In this document: positions 40,307 to 49,389 of the stretch, piece by piece
Position numbering within the stretch: position 1 is the first letter of the stretch
Layout of the letters: each line of letters opens with the position of its first letter
Assembly (NCBI RefSeq): GCF_021287045.1
Contig: NZ_JAJTBG010000019.1
Coordinates: forward strand, 1-53,625
DNA: 53,625 nucleotides
Direction of reading: 5' to 3'
From: Oryzomicrobium sp.
GTDB lineage: Bacteria > Pseudomonadota > Gammaproteobacteria > Burkholderiales > Rhodocyclaceae
Program-made: the position numbers and the translations under genes
The notes under the pieces: generated by a model
Told to the model about the DNA's origin: nothing
Databases searched by the model: none
Seen by the model: the letters and a program-made list of their open reading frames with translations, nothing else

Positions 40307-40442
40307 CCCGGCAGGGGCGAAATCCCCCGCCATCCCCGGGCCGCCTCGCGGCGCCGCCGCCCGGCCGCCGCTCCTTGGCCGCCTTGGCCAGGTTGGCCGG
40401 CCGGGGGTAACTCAACAAGACTTGATCCTTCATACTCCACCC

Positions 40443-43295
40443 ATGGCCGATCCCTCTGCACGCCCCGACCCCGACGCCCTGCTCGAACAGCTCCAGCAGG
40501 CCGATGCCCAGGCCGCCCGGGGCAAGCTCAAGGTCTTCTTCGGCGCCAATGCCGGCGTCGGCAAGACCTACGCCATGCTGGCCACGGCCCGGGCGCTGCG
40601 CGAGCAGGGCCAGGATGTGCTGGTGGGGGTGGTGGAAACCCATGGCCGGGGTGAAACCGCCGCCCTGCTCGACGGCTTGCCGGTGCTGCCGCTCCGGGAG
40701 CAGGACTACCGGGGCCATCGCCTGCGCGAGTTCGACCTGGACGGCGCCCTGGAGCGCCATCCTGCCCTGATCCTGATGGACGAGTTGGCCCATACCAACG
40801 CTCCGGGCTCGCGCCACCAGAAGCGCTGGCAGGACGTGGAGGAATTGCTCGCCGCCGGCATCGACGTGTTCACCACGGTGAACGTGCAGCACCTGGAATC
40901 CCTCAACGACGTGGTCGGCGGCATCACCGGGGTGCGGGTGTGGGAGACGGTGCCCGACCGGGTGTTCGACCAGGCCGACGAGGTGGTGCTGGTGGACCTG
41001 CCGCCGGACGAACTGCTCAAGCGCTTGCAGGAAGGCAAGGTGTACCTGCCCCGCCAGGCCGAGCGGGCGATCCAGAACTTCTTCCGCAAGGGCAACCTGA
41101 TTGCCCTGCGCGAACTGGCCCTGCGCCGCACCGCCGACCGGGTGGACGGGGAGATGCGCGCCTGGCGCCGCGACCAGTCGGTGGAAACGGTGTGGCGCAC
41201 CCGGGATTCCCTGTTGGTGGCGGTGGGCCCTGCCCCGGGGGACGAAAAGGTGGTGCGCACCGCCGCCCGCCTGGCGGCCCGGCTGGAAGTGCCATGGCAC
41301 GCGGTGTACGTGGAGACGCCGCGCCTGCAACGCCTCGGCGAGCGGGAGCGGGCGCGAATTCTGGCGGTGCTGGCCCTGGCCCAGGAACTGGGCGCCCAGA
41401 CCGCCACCCTGCCCGGCCAGGACGCCGCCGCGGCCCTGGTGGATTACGCCCGACGCCACAACCTGGCCAAGGTGGTGGTGGGGCGCTCACCCCGGGCGGA
41501 ACGCTCCGCCCGCCCCTGGGGCTGGCTGGCCGGCCTGCTGCGCCCGCCCATGGCCGGCCGCCTGGCCCGGCGCGGCGACGACCTGGACGTGCTCGAAGTG
41601 CCGCGCAGCGACGCCGACCAGCGCATCCGCGGCCGCGGCCCCCTGGACGAGGACGAGGCGGTCGGCGCTGGCCCCCACGGCATGCAGGCCTACCTGCCCT
41701 ACCTGGCCACCGCCGGGCTGTGCGCCCTGACCACGGCCATCGCCACCCCCCTGCTGCCCTACCTGGACCTGGCCAACATCGTCATGCTGTTCCTGCTCAC
41801 CGTGCTGGTGGCAGCGATGAAGTTCGGCCGGGGGCCGGCGGTGCTGGCGGCGGTACTGTCGGTGGGGTTCTACGATTTCTTCTGCGTCCCGCCCATCTAT
41901 TCCTTCGCCGTCACCGACGCCCAGTACCTGCTCACCTTCGCGGTGATGCTGCTGGTGGGGCTGGTCACCGGCCAGCTCACCGCCAACCTGCGCTTCCAGG
42001 CGGCGGCTTCGGCCCGACGCGAGCTGCGTTCCCGGGCCCTGTTCGAACTCGCCCGGGAACTGGCCGGGGCCTTCGCCCCCGAGCAGATCATCGAGATCTG
42101 CGACCGGGCGGTGCGTGCCTCCTTCGGCGCCTCGGCCCGGCTGCTGTTGCCGGACGCCACCGACCGGTTGGCCCTGGGGGACGACGCCAGCCTGGACCCG
42201 GGCATCGCCGAATGGGTGTTCGCCAAGGGCCTGCCGGCGGGCATGGGCACCGATACCCTGCCGTCGGCGCCCCGCCTCTACCTGCCCCTCAAGGCCCCCA
42301 TGCGCACCCGGGGGGTGCTCGCCCTGGAGCCGCCGCCGGGAAGCGCGCGCCTGCTGCTGATTCCCGAGGAGCGGCGCCAGCTGGAAACCCTGGCGGCCCT
42401 GGTGGCCATCGCCCTGGAACGGGTCCATTACATCGCCGTGGCCCAGGACGCCCTGGTCAGCATGGAGTCGGAACGGCTGCGCAACTCCCTGCTGTCGGCC
42501 CTGTCCCACGACCTGCGCACCCCGCTCACCTCCCTGGTGGGCACCGCCGAGGCTCTGGCCCTCACCGGCCAGGGCGGCGAAGGGGCGTCCCTCACCCCGC
42601 GCCAGCGGGAACTGGCGTCCAGCCTGCGCGACGAGGCCCTGCGCATGAACGCCCTGGTAAACAACCTGCTCGACATGGCCCGGCTCGAATCCGGCCAGGT
42701 CCAACTCAACCGCCAGTGGCACGCCGTGGAGGAACTGCTCGGCAGCGCCCTGGCCGCCCGGGAGAACGCCCTGGCCGGGCACCGGGTGGTCACCGATCTG
42801 CCGGCGGACCTGCCCTTGGTGGAATGCGACGGCGTGCTGGTCGAGCGGGTGCTGTGCAACCTGCTAGAAAACGGCGCCAAATACACCCCGCCGGGCAGCA
42901 CCCTGACCGTGAACGCCCAGGTGGTGGATGGCGGGGCGGCGGGGCGGCAACTCCAGGTGGCGGTCAGCGACGACGGTCCCGGGTTGGCGCCGGGGGCCGA
43001 GGAGTTGGTGTTCGCCAAGTTCAGCCGCGGTCGCGCCGAATCCAACGTGCCCGGGGTCGGCCTCGGCCTGGCCATCTGCCGGGCCATCGTCGAAGCCCAC
43101 GGTGGGCGCATCTGGGCGGAAAATAAAACCCTGCCCGCCCCGGAAGGCGGCGAAGAGGCGGTCTCCGGCGGCGCCCGCTTCGTCTTCGCCCTGCCCCTGG
43201 GCACGCCGCCGCGCCTCGACGAGAGCGAAGCCGAAACCGAAGCCGGTGCTGGCGTCCCCGCTGCGCTCCTTCCCCCGCCCATGGAATTGCCCTGA
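40443..43295 (+). CDS. kdpD: Sensor histidine kinase KdpD
   Basis: The 950-residue sensor has an N-terminal KdpD domain with a Walker-type GANAGVGKT (34-42), a USP-like domain (about 255-370), four clustered membrane helices (about 420-520), a GAF-like region, a HisKA box with His689 (LSHDLRTPLTSL) and an ATPase (GVGLGLAICRAIV). It senses low K+ or osmotic stress and controls KdpE. ATG 40443 is preferred to TTG 40422, though neither has a good ribosome-binding site. It overlaps kdpE by one base. Confidence 0.95.
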   Translation: MADPSARPDPDALLEQLQQADAQAARGKLKVFFGANAGVGKTYAMLATARALREQGQDVLVGVVETHGRGETAALLDGLPVLPLREQDYRGHRLREFDLDGALERHPALILMDELAHTNAPGSRHQKRWQDVEELLAAGIDVFTTVNVQHLESLNDVVGGITGVRVWETVPDRVFDQADEVVLVDLPPDELLKRLQEGKVYLPRQAERAIQNFFRKGNLIALRELALRRTADRVDGEMRAWRRDQSVETVWRTRDSLLVAVGPAPGDEKVVRTAARLAARLEVPWHAVYVETPRLQRLGERERARILAVLALAQELGAQTATLPGQDAAAALVDYARRHNLAKVVVGRSPRAERSARPWGWLAGLLRPPMAGRLARRGDDLDVLEVPRSDADQRIRGRGPLDEDEAVGAGPHGMQAYLPYLATAGLCALTTAIATPLLPYLDLANIVMLFLLTVLVAAMKFGRGPAVLAAVLSVGFYDFFCVPPIYSFAVTDAQYLLTFAVMLLVGLVTGQLTANLRFQAAASARRELRSRALFELARELAGAFAPEQIIEICDRAVRASFGASARLLLPDATDRLALGDDASLDPGIAEWVFAKGLPAGMGTDTLPSAPRLYLPLKAPMRTRGVLALEPPPGSARLLLIPEERRQLETLAALVAIALERVHYIAVAQDALVSMESERLRNSLLSALSHDLRTPLTSLVGTAEALALTGQGGEGASLTPRQRELASSLRDEALRMNALVNNLLDMARLESGQVQLNRQWHAVEELLGSALAARENALAGHRVVTDLPADLPLVECDGVLVERVLCNLLENGAKYTPPGSTLTVNAQVVDGGAAGRQLQVAVSDDGPGLAPGAEELVFAKFSRGRAESNVPGVGLGLAICRAIVEAHGGRIWAENKTLPAPEGGEEAVSGGARFVFALPLGTPPRLDESEAETEAGAGVPAALLPPPMELP

Positions 43296-43978
43296 TGAGT
43301 ACTCCCGTCGTTCTCCTCGTCGAAGACGAAAAGACCATCCGCCGCTTCGTGCGCACCGCCCTGGAAGAGGGCGGCTGCGAGGTGCACGAGGCCGAGACGG
43401 TGCGCCAGGGCCTGATCGACGCCGGCACGCGCAAGCCGGACCTGGTGATCCTCGACCTGGGTCTGCCCGACGGCGATGGGGTGACCCTGATCAAGGAGCT
43501 GCGCGCCTGGTCCGCCACCCCGGTGCTGGTGCTGTCGGCGCGCAGCCAGGAGGCGGACAAGGTGGCGGCCCTGGACGCCGGTGCCGACGATTACCTGACC
43601 AAGCCCTTCGGCGTGGCCGAGTTGCTTGCCCGCAGCCGGGCCCTGCTGCGCCGCGGCCGCATTGCCGGCGGCGAGCCCCTGGTCTGTTTTGGCGACGTGA
43701 CCTTGGACCTGGCCGCGCGGCGTGTTACCCGGAGCGGCGACGAGGTGCACCTGACTCCCATCGAATACCGCCTGCTCACCCAACTGGTGGCCCACGCCGG
43801 CAAGGTGGTGACCCAGCGCCAGCTGCTGCGCGAAGTGTGGGGGCCGAGCCACGCCGAGGACGGCCACTACCTGCGCATCTACATGGGCAACCTGCGCAAG
43901 AAGCTGGAGGCCGATTCGGCCCGGCCGCGCCACTTCCTCACTGAGACCGGGGTGGGCTACCGCTTCCAGCCGGATTGA
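43295..43978 (+). CDS. kdpE: Response regulator KdpE
   Basis: The 227-residue OmpR-type regulator has a receiver domain with Asp54 (LVILDLGLPDGDG) and a winged helix (HYLRIYMGNLRKKLEADSAR). Phosphorylated KdpE activates kdpFABC, here probably through the repeat at 35503-35519. It starts within the kdpD stop codon (TGATG), so the two are coupled. Confidence 0.96.
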   Translation: MSTPVVLLVEDEKTIRRFVRTALEEGGCEVHEAETVRQGLIDAGTRKPDLVILDLGLPDGDGVTLIKELRAWSATPVLVLSARSQEADKVAALDAGADDYLTKPFGVAELLARSRALLRRGRIAGGEPLVCFGDVTLDLAARRVTRSGDEVHLTPIEYRLLTQLVAHAGKVVTQRQLLREVWGPSHAEDGHYLRIYMGNLRKKLEADSARPRHFLTETGVGYRFQPD

Positions 43979-44132
43979 GCGGCGTCCGGGCGGAGCGCAC
44001 AGAGTAGCGCCGGGCAGTTTGGCTCGGCGCGCGGCAGGGGCAGGGCCAGCGGCGTGGGATGGGCGATCGCTACGCCCTGCTCTGACCCGTTGGGCCGGGC
44101 CGGCGTTGTGCACAAAACGCGTTGCCCCAAAC

Positions 44133-44257
44133 CCTAGGCGGGGCGCGGACTTTCAGAGGGTATGCCTGGAACGCCGCGCCAGTGCTCGCGTTGCGGGGCG
44201 CCTAGTTGGAGAGCAAGTATTGATGCGGCTTTCCGCGAGGCTGCCATCGCAGCGGTA
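44133..44257 (+). repeat. Imperfect tandem repeat, copy A
   Basis: Begins CCTAGGCGGGGCGCGGACTT and ends near the sequence CCATCGCAGCGG. It contains CCGCGCCAGT (44174-44183) and GCGCCTAGTTGGAGAGCAAG, shared in part with the dnaE-flanking repeats. Copy B lies 201 bp further on. Confidence 0.85.
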
Positions 44258-44333
44258 CGGGCAGTGCCGCGCCGGCGGCGGGGAACGAACAGGGGGCGAT
44301 CCGGCGGCCTGCGAAAAATGCGATGCCTCAAAT

Positions 44334-44457
44334 CCTAGGCGGGGCGCGGACTTTCAGAGGGTAGGCTTGGAACGCCGCGCCAGTGCTTGCGTTCCGTGGC
44401 GCCTAGCTGGAGAGCAAGGATTGACGCGGATTTCCGCGAGGCGGCCATCGCAGCGGC
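44334..44457 (+). repeat. Imperfect tandem repeat, copy B
   Basis: Same element as copy A with scattered substitutions (for example CTCGCGTTGCGGGG in A against CTTGCGTTCCGTGG in B). The constant features are CCTAGGCGGGGCGCGG, TTTCAGAGGGTA, GCCGCGCCAGTGC, GGCGCCTAG and CCGCGAGGC. Confidence 0.85.
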
Positions 44458-44620
44458 TGGCTGGGAGGCAGGGGGCGAATGAGGAGCGGCGGCGAACTTG
44501 GTGGACGCAGTTGCACGAGTGACGTTGCGTCCGGTCTCGGGTGAGTAGGGGGGGGCGGCCTGTCCCGCCCTCCCTGCGTCTGCCGTGTGGCGGCTTCCCG
44601 AGGATGGGCCGGTGCCCGGC

Positions 44621-45115
44621 TCAGATGCGCTCGTAGGTGACGAAGGCGTAGGCGGTGCCGTTGACGCCGGTGTGGGCCTGCCGGTCCGTTTCGCGCCACT
44701 GGCCGCGCTCCCAGGCCGGGAAGCGGGCGTCGCCTTCCGGCGCCAGATCCACCTCGGTGAGCACCAGCCGATCCACCAGGTTCTGGGCCAGGGCCTGGCG
44801 GTACAGTTCGGCGCCGCCGATCAGGAACACCTCGTCTCCCCCGGGGGCTGCGGCGGCGTGGGCCAGGGCCGCTTCCAGGCTGGTGTGCACCGTGGCGCCG
44901 GGGGCGGCGTAGGCGCCGTCCCGGGTCACCACCACGTTTTCCCGGCCGGGCAGGGGCCGGCCCAGGGATTCCCAGGTCTTCCGCCCCATCACCACCGGGT
45001 GGCCCAGGGTGGCGGCCTTGAAGTGCTTCAGGTCCTCCGGCAGGTGCCAGGGTAGGGCGTTGTTGCGGCCGATGATGCCGTTGGCGGCGACGGCGGCGAT
45101 CAGGGTGGTGGTCAT
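44621..45115 (-). CDS. folA: Dihydrofolate reductase
   Basis: The 164-residue enzyme has the DHFR signature ([20 protein letters not shown]), the NADPH site [16 protein letters not shown] and [14 protein letters not shown]. It regenerates tetrahydrofolate used by thymidylate synthase, encoded two genes upstream. It lies 51 bp after pgi and has no evident Shine-Dalgarno sequence. Confidence 0.97.
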   Translation of the reverse strand: MTTTLIAAVAANGIIGRNNALPWHLPEDLKHFKAATLGHPVVMGRKTWESLGRPLPGRENVVVTRDGAYAAPGATVHTSLEAALAHAAAAPGGDEVFLIGGAELYRQALAQNLVDRLVLTEVDLAPEGDARFPAWERGQWRETDRQAHTGVNGTAYAFVTYERI

Positions 45116-45166
45116 GGTCGTGGCGGAAAAGACAGTGGCGGGGCGGCGGTCGGGGCCTCGGGATGC

Positions 45167-46843
45167 TTAACGGTGGCCGTGGCGCTGGCAGTAGGCCACC
45201 AGGCCCCGGGTCGAGGCGTCCAGGTCGTCGGCGGGGGCGCCTTCGAGCACCGGCAGTACCCGGGAGGCGACCCGCTTGCCCAGTTCCACGCCCCATTGGT
45301 CGAAGGAGTTGATGCCCCACACCACGCCCTGGACGAACACCTTGTGCTCGTAGAGGGCCACCAGGGCGCCCAGGTGGAAAGCGTCCAGCCGGGGCAGCAG
45401 CAGGGTGGTGGAAGGCTGGTTGCCGTGGAACACCTTGAAGGGCAGCAGAGTATGGATTTCGTCTTCCGACAGGCCCTCGGCCTCCAGTTCGTGGCGGGCC
45501 TCGGCCTCGTTGCGGCCGAAGGCCAGGGCCGCGCTCTGGGCCAGGCAGTTGGCCAGCAAGGGGGCGTGGTGGCCGGGCAGGGGGTAGTCGCTGGAGGCGG
45601 CAGCGATGAAGTCGCAGGGCACTAGCCAGCCGCCCTGGTGCAGCAACTGGAAGAAGGCGTGCTGGCCGTTGACGCCGATTTCGCCCCAGACGATGGGATT
45701 GGTGCGGCAGGGCAGGGGCAGCCCTTCCCGGGAGACGGCCTTGCCGTTGCTCTCCATTTCCAGCTGTTGGAGGTAGGCGGGCAGGGAACGCAGGGACTCG
45801 TTGTAAGGCAGCACCGCCGAGGTTTCGGCGCCGAGGAAATTGGTGTTCCAGATGCCGAGCAGGGCCATCAGCACTGGCAGGTTGCGTTCCAGGGGCGCCT
45901 CGCGGAAATGGGCGTCCATGGCGGCGGCGCCCGAGAGCAGGCGCTCGAAGCCGCCCATGCCGATGGACAGGGCCACCGACAGGCCCACCGCCGACCACAG
46001 GGAGTACCGTCCGCCGACCCAATCCCAGAAGGCGAAGACGTTGTCGCCGGGAATGCCGAATTCGGCGGCCCGGGCGGGCTCGGCGGTGACGGCGACGAAG
46101 TGCCGGGCCAGGGCCGCCTGGTGGTGGGCGGTATTGCCCACCGCCGAGAGCAGCCATTCCCGGGCGGTCTGAGCGTTGATCAGGGTTTCCTGGGTGGAGA
46201 AGGTCTTGCTGGCGACGATGAACAGGGTCGCCCGCGGGTCCAGGGTCTCCAGCAGCGGGGCGAGCTGGGCCCCGTCCAGGTTGGAGACGAAGTGCAGGTG
46301 CAGCCCCGGATGCTCGAAGGCGGACAGGGCGCGCACCGCCATCTTCGGCCCCAGGTCCGAGCCGCCGATGCCGATGTTGACCACGTGGCGGATCGCCTCG
46401 CCGGTATAACCGCGCCACAGCCCGGCACGCACCCGTTCGGCGAAGTCGCGCATCTGGTCGCGCACCTGGCGTACCTCCGGCATCACGTCGAGGGCGGCGG
46501 AAGGGAAGGGCGTCGGGTCCAGGTGGCGCAGGGCCGGGTGCAGCACGGCGCGCTTTTCGCTGGCGTTGATCGTCTCGCCGGCGAACAGCCGGGTCCGCCA
46601 GCCTTCAACGTCGGCGGCCTTCGCCAGGTCGGCGAGCAGGGCCATGCCCCGGGCGTCGATGCGCTGCTTGGAAAAATCCACCAGCAGGTCGCCCAGGGAA
46701 TGGGACATGGCGGAAAAGCGCTCCGGCTCGGCGGCGAAGAAATCGCGCAGATGCCGTCCGTGCAGGGCGTCGCGGTGGGCGGCCAGGGCCTGCCAGGCCG
46801 CAGTGTGGGTAATCGGGAGGAGGCAGACGTCCTGAGCGGGCAT
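45167..46843 (-). CDS. pgi: Glucose-6-phosphate isomerase
   Basis: The 558-residue enzyme has the PGI signatures HVVNIGIGGSDLGPKM and FDQWGVELGKRVASRVLPVL, the catalytic-region ENLPVLMALLGIWNTNFLG-like stretch, and KTFSTQETLINAQ. It interconverts glucose-6-P and fructose-6-P. The ATG at 46843 has no clear ribosome-binding site, and the first residues look variable, so a later start is possible. It sits between thyA and folA. Confidence 0.95.
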   Translation of the reverse strand: MPAQDVCLLPITHTAAWQALAAHRDALHGRHLRDFFAAEPERFSAMSHSLGDLLVDFSKQRIDARGMALLADLAKAADVEGWRTRLFAGETINASEKRAVLHPALRHLDPTPFPSAALDVMPEVRQVRDQMRDFAERVRAGLWRGYTGEAIRHVVNIGIGGSDLGPKMAVRALSAFEHPGLHLHFVSNLDGAQLAPLLETLDPRATLFIVASKTFSTQETLINAQTAREWLLSAVGNTAHHQAALARHFVAVTAEPARAAEFGIPGDNVFAFWDWVGGRYSLWSAVGLSVALSIGMGGFERLLSGAAAMDAHFREAPLERNLPVLMALLGIWNTNFLGAETSAVLPYNESLRSLPAYLQQLEMESNGKAVSREGLPLPCRTNPIVWGEIGVNGQHAFFQLLHQGGWLVPCDFIAAASSDYPLPGHHAPLLANCLAQSAALAFGRNEAEARHELEAEGLSEDEIHTLLPFKVFHGNQPSTTLLLPRLDAFHLGALVALYEHKVFVQGVVWGINSFDQWGVELGKRVASRVLPVLEGAPADDLDASTRGLVAYCQRHGHR

Positions 46844-46879
46844 GGTGGTCGTCAGTGTTGTCGTCGATCGGGGCGGCGG

Positions 46880-47701
46880 TTACACCGCCACCGGTGCGGG
46901 AATGTGGGGGTGTGGATCGTAGCCGTCGAGGCGGATGTCCTCGAAGCGGAAGGCGAACAGATCGCGCACCTCCGGATTGAGGTGCAAGGTCGGCAGGGGC
47001 CGGGGCTCCCGGGACAGTTGCAGGCGCGCCTGCTCCAGGTGGTTGGAATAGAGGTGGGCGTCCCCCAGGGTGTGCACGAAATCGCCCACGCCGTAGTCGC
47101 ACACCTGGGCCACCATGTGGGTGAGCAGGGCGTAGGAAGCGATGTTGAAGGGCACCCCGAGGAAGATGTCGGCGCTGCGCTGGTAGAGCTGGCACGACAG
47201 CTTGGGGCGCGGATCGGCAGCCTCCGGGTCGCCCGGGGCGACGTAGAACTGGAACAGGGCGTGGCAGGGGGGCAGGGCCATGCGGTCCACCTCTCCCGGG
47301 TTCCAGGCCGACACCAGGTGGCGGCGGGAGTCGGGGTTCTTCTTCAGCGCTTCGACCAACTGGCCGAGCTGGTCCACGGTGCGCCCGTCGGCGGTTTCCC
47401 AGCGGCGCCACTGCTTGCCGTAGACCGGGCCCAGTTCGCCGTTCTCGTCGGCCCAGTCGTCCCAGATCGAGACGCCGTTGTCCTTGAGGTAGCGGATGTT
47501 GGTGTCGCCCTGGATGAACCACAGCAGTTCGTGGATGATGGAGCGCAGGTGCAGCTTCTTGGTGGTGACCACGGGAAAGCCGTCGGCCAGGTTGAAGCGC
47601 ATCTGCCAGCCGAACACCGACAGGGTGCCGGTGCCGGTGCGGTCGGTTTTCTTCTGGCCGTGCTCGAGCACGTGGCGCATCAGGTCAAGATAGGGTTTCA
47701 T
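46880..47701 (-). CDS. thyA: Thymidylate synthase
   Basis: The 273-residue ThyA (E. coli 264) has [20 protein letters not shown], the catalytic Cys in [13 protein letters not shown] and the substrate loop [20 protein letters not shown]. It makes dTMP from dUMP and yields dihydrofolate, the substrate of FolA. First gene of thyA-pgi-folA; divergent from the PilZ-like gene. Confidence 0.97.
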   Translation of the reverse strand: MKPYLDLMRHVLEHGQKKTDRTGTGTLSVFGWQMRFNLADGFPVVTTKKLHLRSIIHELLWFIQGDTNIRYLKDNGVSIWDDWADENGELGPVYGKQWRRWETADGRTVDQLGQLVEALKKNPDSRRHLVSAWNPGEVDRMALPPCHALFQFYVAPGDPEAADPRPKLSCQLYQRSADIFLGVPFNIASYALLTHMVAQVCDYGVGDFVHTLGDAHLYSNHLEQARLQLSREPRPLPTLHLNPEVRDLFAFRFEDIRLDGYDPHPHIPAPVAV

Positions 47702-47721
47702 GCGGCTGGAATCGGGGCGAC

Positions 47722-47729
47722 ACTATAAT
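47722..47729. promoter_or_regulatory. Overlapping divergent -10 elements (thyA / PilZ-like gene)
   Basis: ACTATAAT reads TATAAT on the plus strand (47724-47729) and TATAGT on the minus strand (47727-47722). Transcripts would start about 7 nt away on each side: near 47715 for thyA (14 nt before its ATG) and near 47736 for the plus-strand gene. No good -35 is visible for either. Confidence 0.45.
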
Positions 47730-47829
47730 GGATGGCAGGATTGTACCCTGCCCGGCCATGCCTCCCGAGCCGGGCCCGCCAACAGCCGTTCCGACAGACC
47801 ACCCCCGGCCCGCCGGGGCGGAGATTTCC

Positions 47830-49347
47830 ATGCCCGAGTTGTCCGCTGCAATTGCCGCCGACCACCCCCTCGCCGATCCGGCGGGGTTGCGCTTGGCCCT
47901 CACCGCGGTGGATTCGGGCAATCCCTTCAAGGCCCTGGACGCCCTGGCCGGCTGGCTCGAATCCCTGGCAGACAGCCAGGCGTGGCGCCCCGATGCTTTG
48001 TTCGACGTGCTCTGCGCCCTGGACGACGCGGCCCGCCCCCATCTGACCAAGCTGGCCCATGACTATCTGGGCGCTTCCTCCCTGTCCCGGGGCGAGGAAC
48101 GGCGCCTGGCCTTGCTCAATATAGATTTCCGCGGGCTGCTGGTGGCCCGCTACGAATCCTGCCTGCTACGCCTCGAAACCGGCCGGGCCCAGCCCGGCAT
48201 GGGCGCCCTGGCCGCCCACCTGCCGGCCCTGGTGGTGCGCCTGCTCAAGGCCCAGGGGGCGGCGATCCGCTGGGCCCGCTACCGCTACGGCGCTATCGGC
48301 GGCGACGCCTGGCGCCGTCTCGGCTGGGCCTACGGCATCGCCGAGCGGGAGGATGTGGCGATGCGCGAGGTGCGCCTGGAAGGCGACGGCGGCGCGACCT
48401 CGCCCCTGGCCGAGTACCTGCGCATCCTGATCCTGGCGACCTCGGCCACCGACGGGCTGAATCCGGCCGAGGTCGATCTGGCCGACCGGCTGGGGGCCTG
48501 GTTCCGGCCCCATTTTCGCTTTGTCCGCGAATCGGGAGCCGATAGTGTTTACTGGGTGGATTTGGCCCAGCCCTTGCCGCCTACCCGCCTGGCCCAGGAG
48601 CCGGCGGCGGCGTCGACCCTGCGCTTCTTTTCCCCGGGCGATGCCCTGGCCGCGTTGCAGTCCTTCACCGCCCAGGCCGAGCAGGGGCGCCTGCCGCCGG
48701 CCCTGGACCTGGGGCCGGGTAACGGGGTGGAACGGCTGCTGCCGGTGTTGCGCCACTTGGCGATGCATTGGGCGCCGGTGCCGCCCCTGCGCGCCCAGCA
48801 GCGCCACCGGGTCCATGCCCGGATGGCCGTGGTGGTGGGGTGGGATGCATGCAGCCAGGTGTTTTCCGGCGCCAGCGACGAGGTGCTCGACCGGGCTGCC
48901 AGCTGGGTGGTGGAGGACATCAGCCTGGGGGGCTGCGGCGCCTCGGTATCCGGCTGGGACGATGGATTGCGCGCGGGAAGCCTGGTCGGCATGTTGCCCG
49001 AGGAGGGCGGTGCCTGGCTGCTCGGAGTGGTGCGCCGCTTCCGCCGCGAGAGCGACACCGTGGCCAGCGTCGGGGTCCAGACCCTGAGCCGCAACGTCAA
49101 GCCCGTGGCCCTGCGGCCCCTGGGGGGGAAACACTATGGCGTGGTGGTGCCCGAACCGGCACTGTGGTTGCGCGACGGCAGCCGGGGCAACGAGGCGCGC
49201 TTCGTCGTTCGCGCCGGCGCCTTTGCCGATGGCGAGGCCCTGGAAACCGTCATCCAGGGCGCCCGGGTGGTGCTCGAGCCGGTAGGCCGGGACGAGGCCG
49301 GTCGGGGCTACGCGGTGGTCCGCTACCGGGCCCACCGGGCGGCTTGA
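47830..49347 (+). CDS. Uncharacterised protein with C-terminal PilZ-like signature
   Basis: The 505-residue protein is not one I can name. Residues 1-300 look helical and alpha-rich with no recognised domain, no signal peptide and no membrane helix. The C-terminal part has RHRVHAR (Arg325, Arg327, Arg331; RxxxR) and DISLGG (Asp363, Ser365, Gly368; DxSxxG), the two c-di-GMP-binding motifs of PilZ domains, in a beta-rich context. The frame is open from 47728, but ATG 47830 has CGGAG 8 nt upstream. It may be a c-di-GMP effector; the large N-terminal part gives no output clue. Confidence 0.75.
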   Translation: MPELSAAIAADHPLADPAGLRLALTAVDSGNPFKALDALAGWLESLADSQAWRPDALFDVLCALDDAARPHLTKLAHDYLGASSLSRGEERRLALLNIDFRGLLVARYESCLLRLETGRAQPGMGALAAHLPALVVRLLKAQGAAIRWARYRYGAIGGDAWRRLGWAYGIAEREDVAMREVRLEGDGGATSPLAEYLRILILATSATDGLNPAEVDLADRLGAWFRPHFRFVRESGADSVYWVDLAQPLPPTRLAQEPAAASTLRFFSPGDALAALQSFTAQAEQGRLPPALDLGPGNGVERLLPVLRHLAMHWAPVPPLRAQQRHRVHARMAVVVGWDACSQVFSGASDEVLDRAASWVVEDISLGGCGASVSGWDDGLRAGSLVGMLPEEGGAWLLGVVRRFRRESDTVASVGVQTLSRNVKPVALRPLGGKHYGVVVPEPALWLRDGSRGNEARFVVRAGAFADGEALETVIQGARVVLEPVGRDEAGRGYAVVRYRAHRAA

Positions 49348-49389
49348 TCCATTTGAGAATCGCTCAAGCCGCCAGGATCGGCGGCGCGG

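Larger units (their letters stand above)
43979..44620. other. 642-bp gap with tandem repeats
   Basis: The gap between kdpE and folA contains the two repeat copies below. A 167-codon open frame (44019-44522) crosses both, but it only reads the repeats (GADFQRV...LERRASA twice), has no ribosome-binding site and is not called as a gene. No terminator for kdpE was seen. Confidence 0.6.

Noticed and set aside
40940-43126. 728-codon frame inside kdpD in another frame
   Set aside because: It is a Gly/Arg/Pro-rich shadow of kdpD, whose own frame carries all expected motifs.
44019-44522. 167-codon frame between kdpE and folA
   Set aside because: It merely reads two copies of a tandem repeat, has no ribosome-binding site and no domain, so it is reported as repeat, not as a gene.
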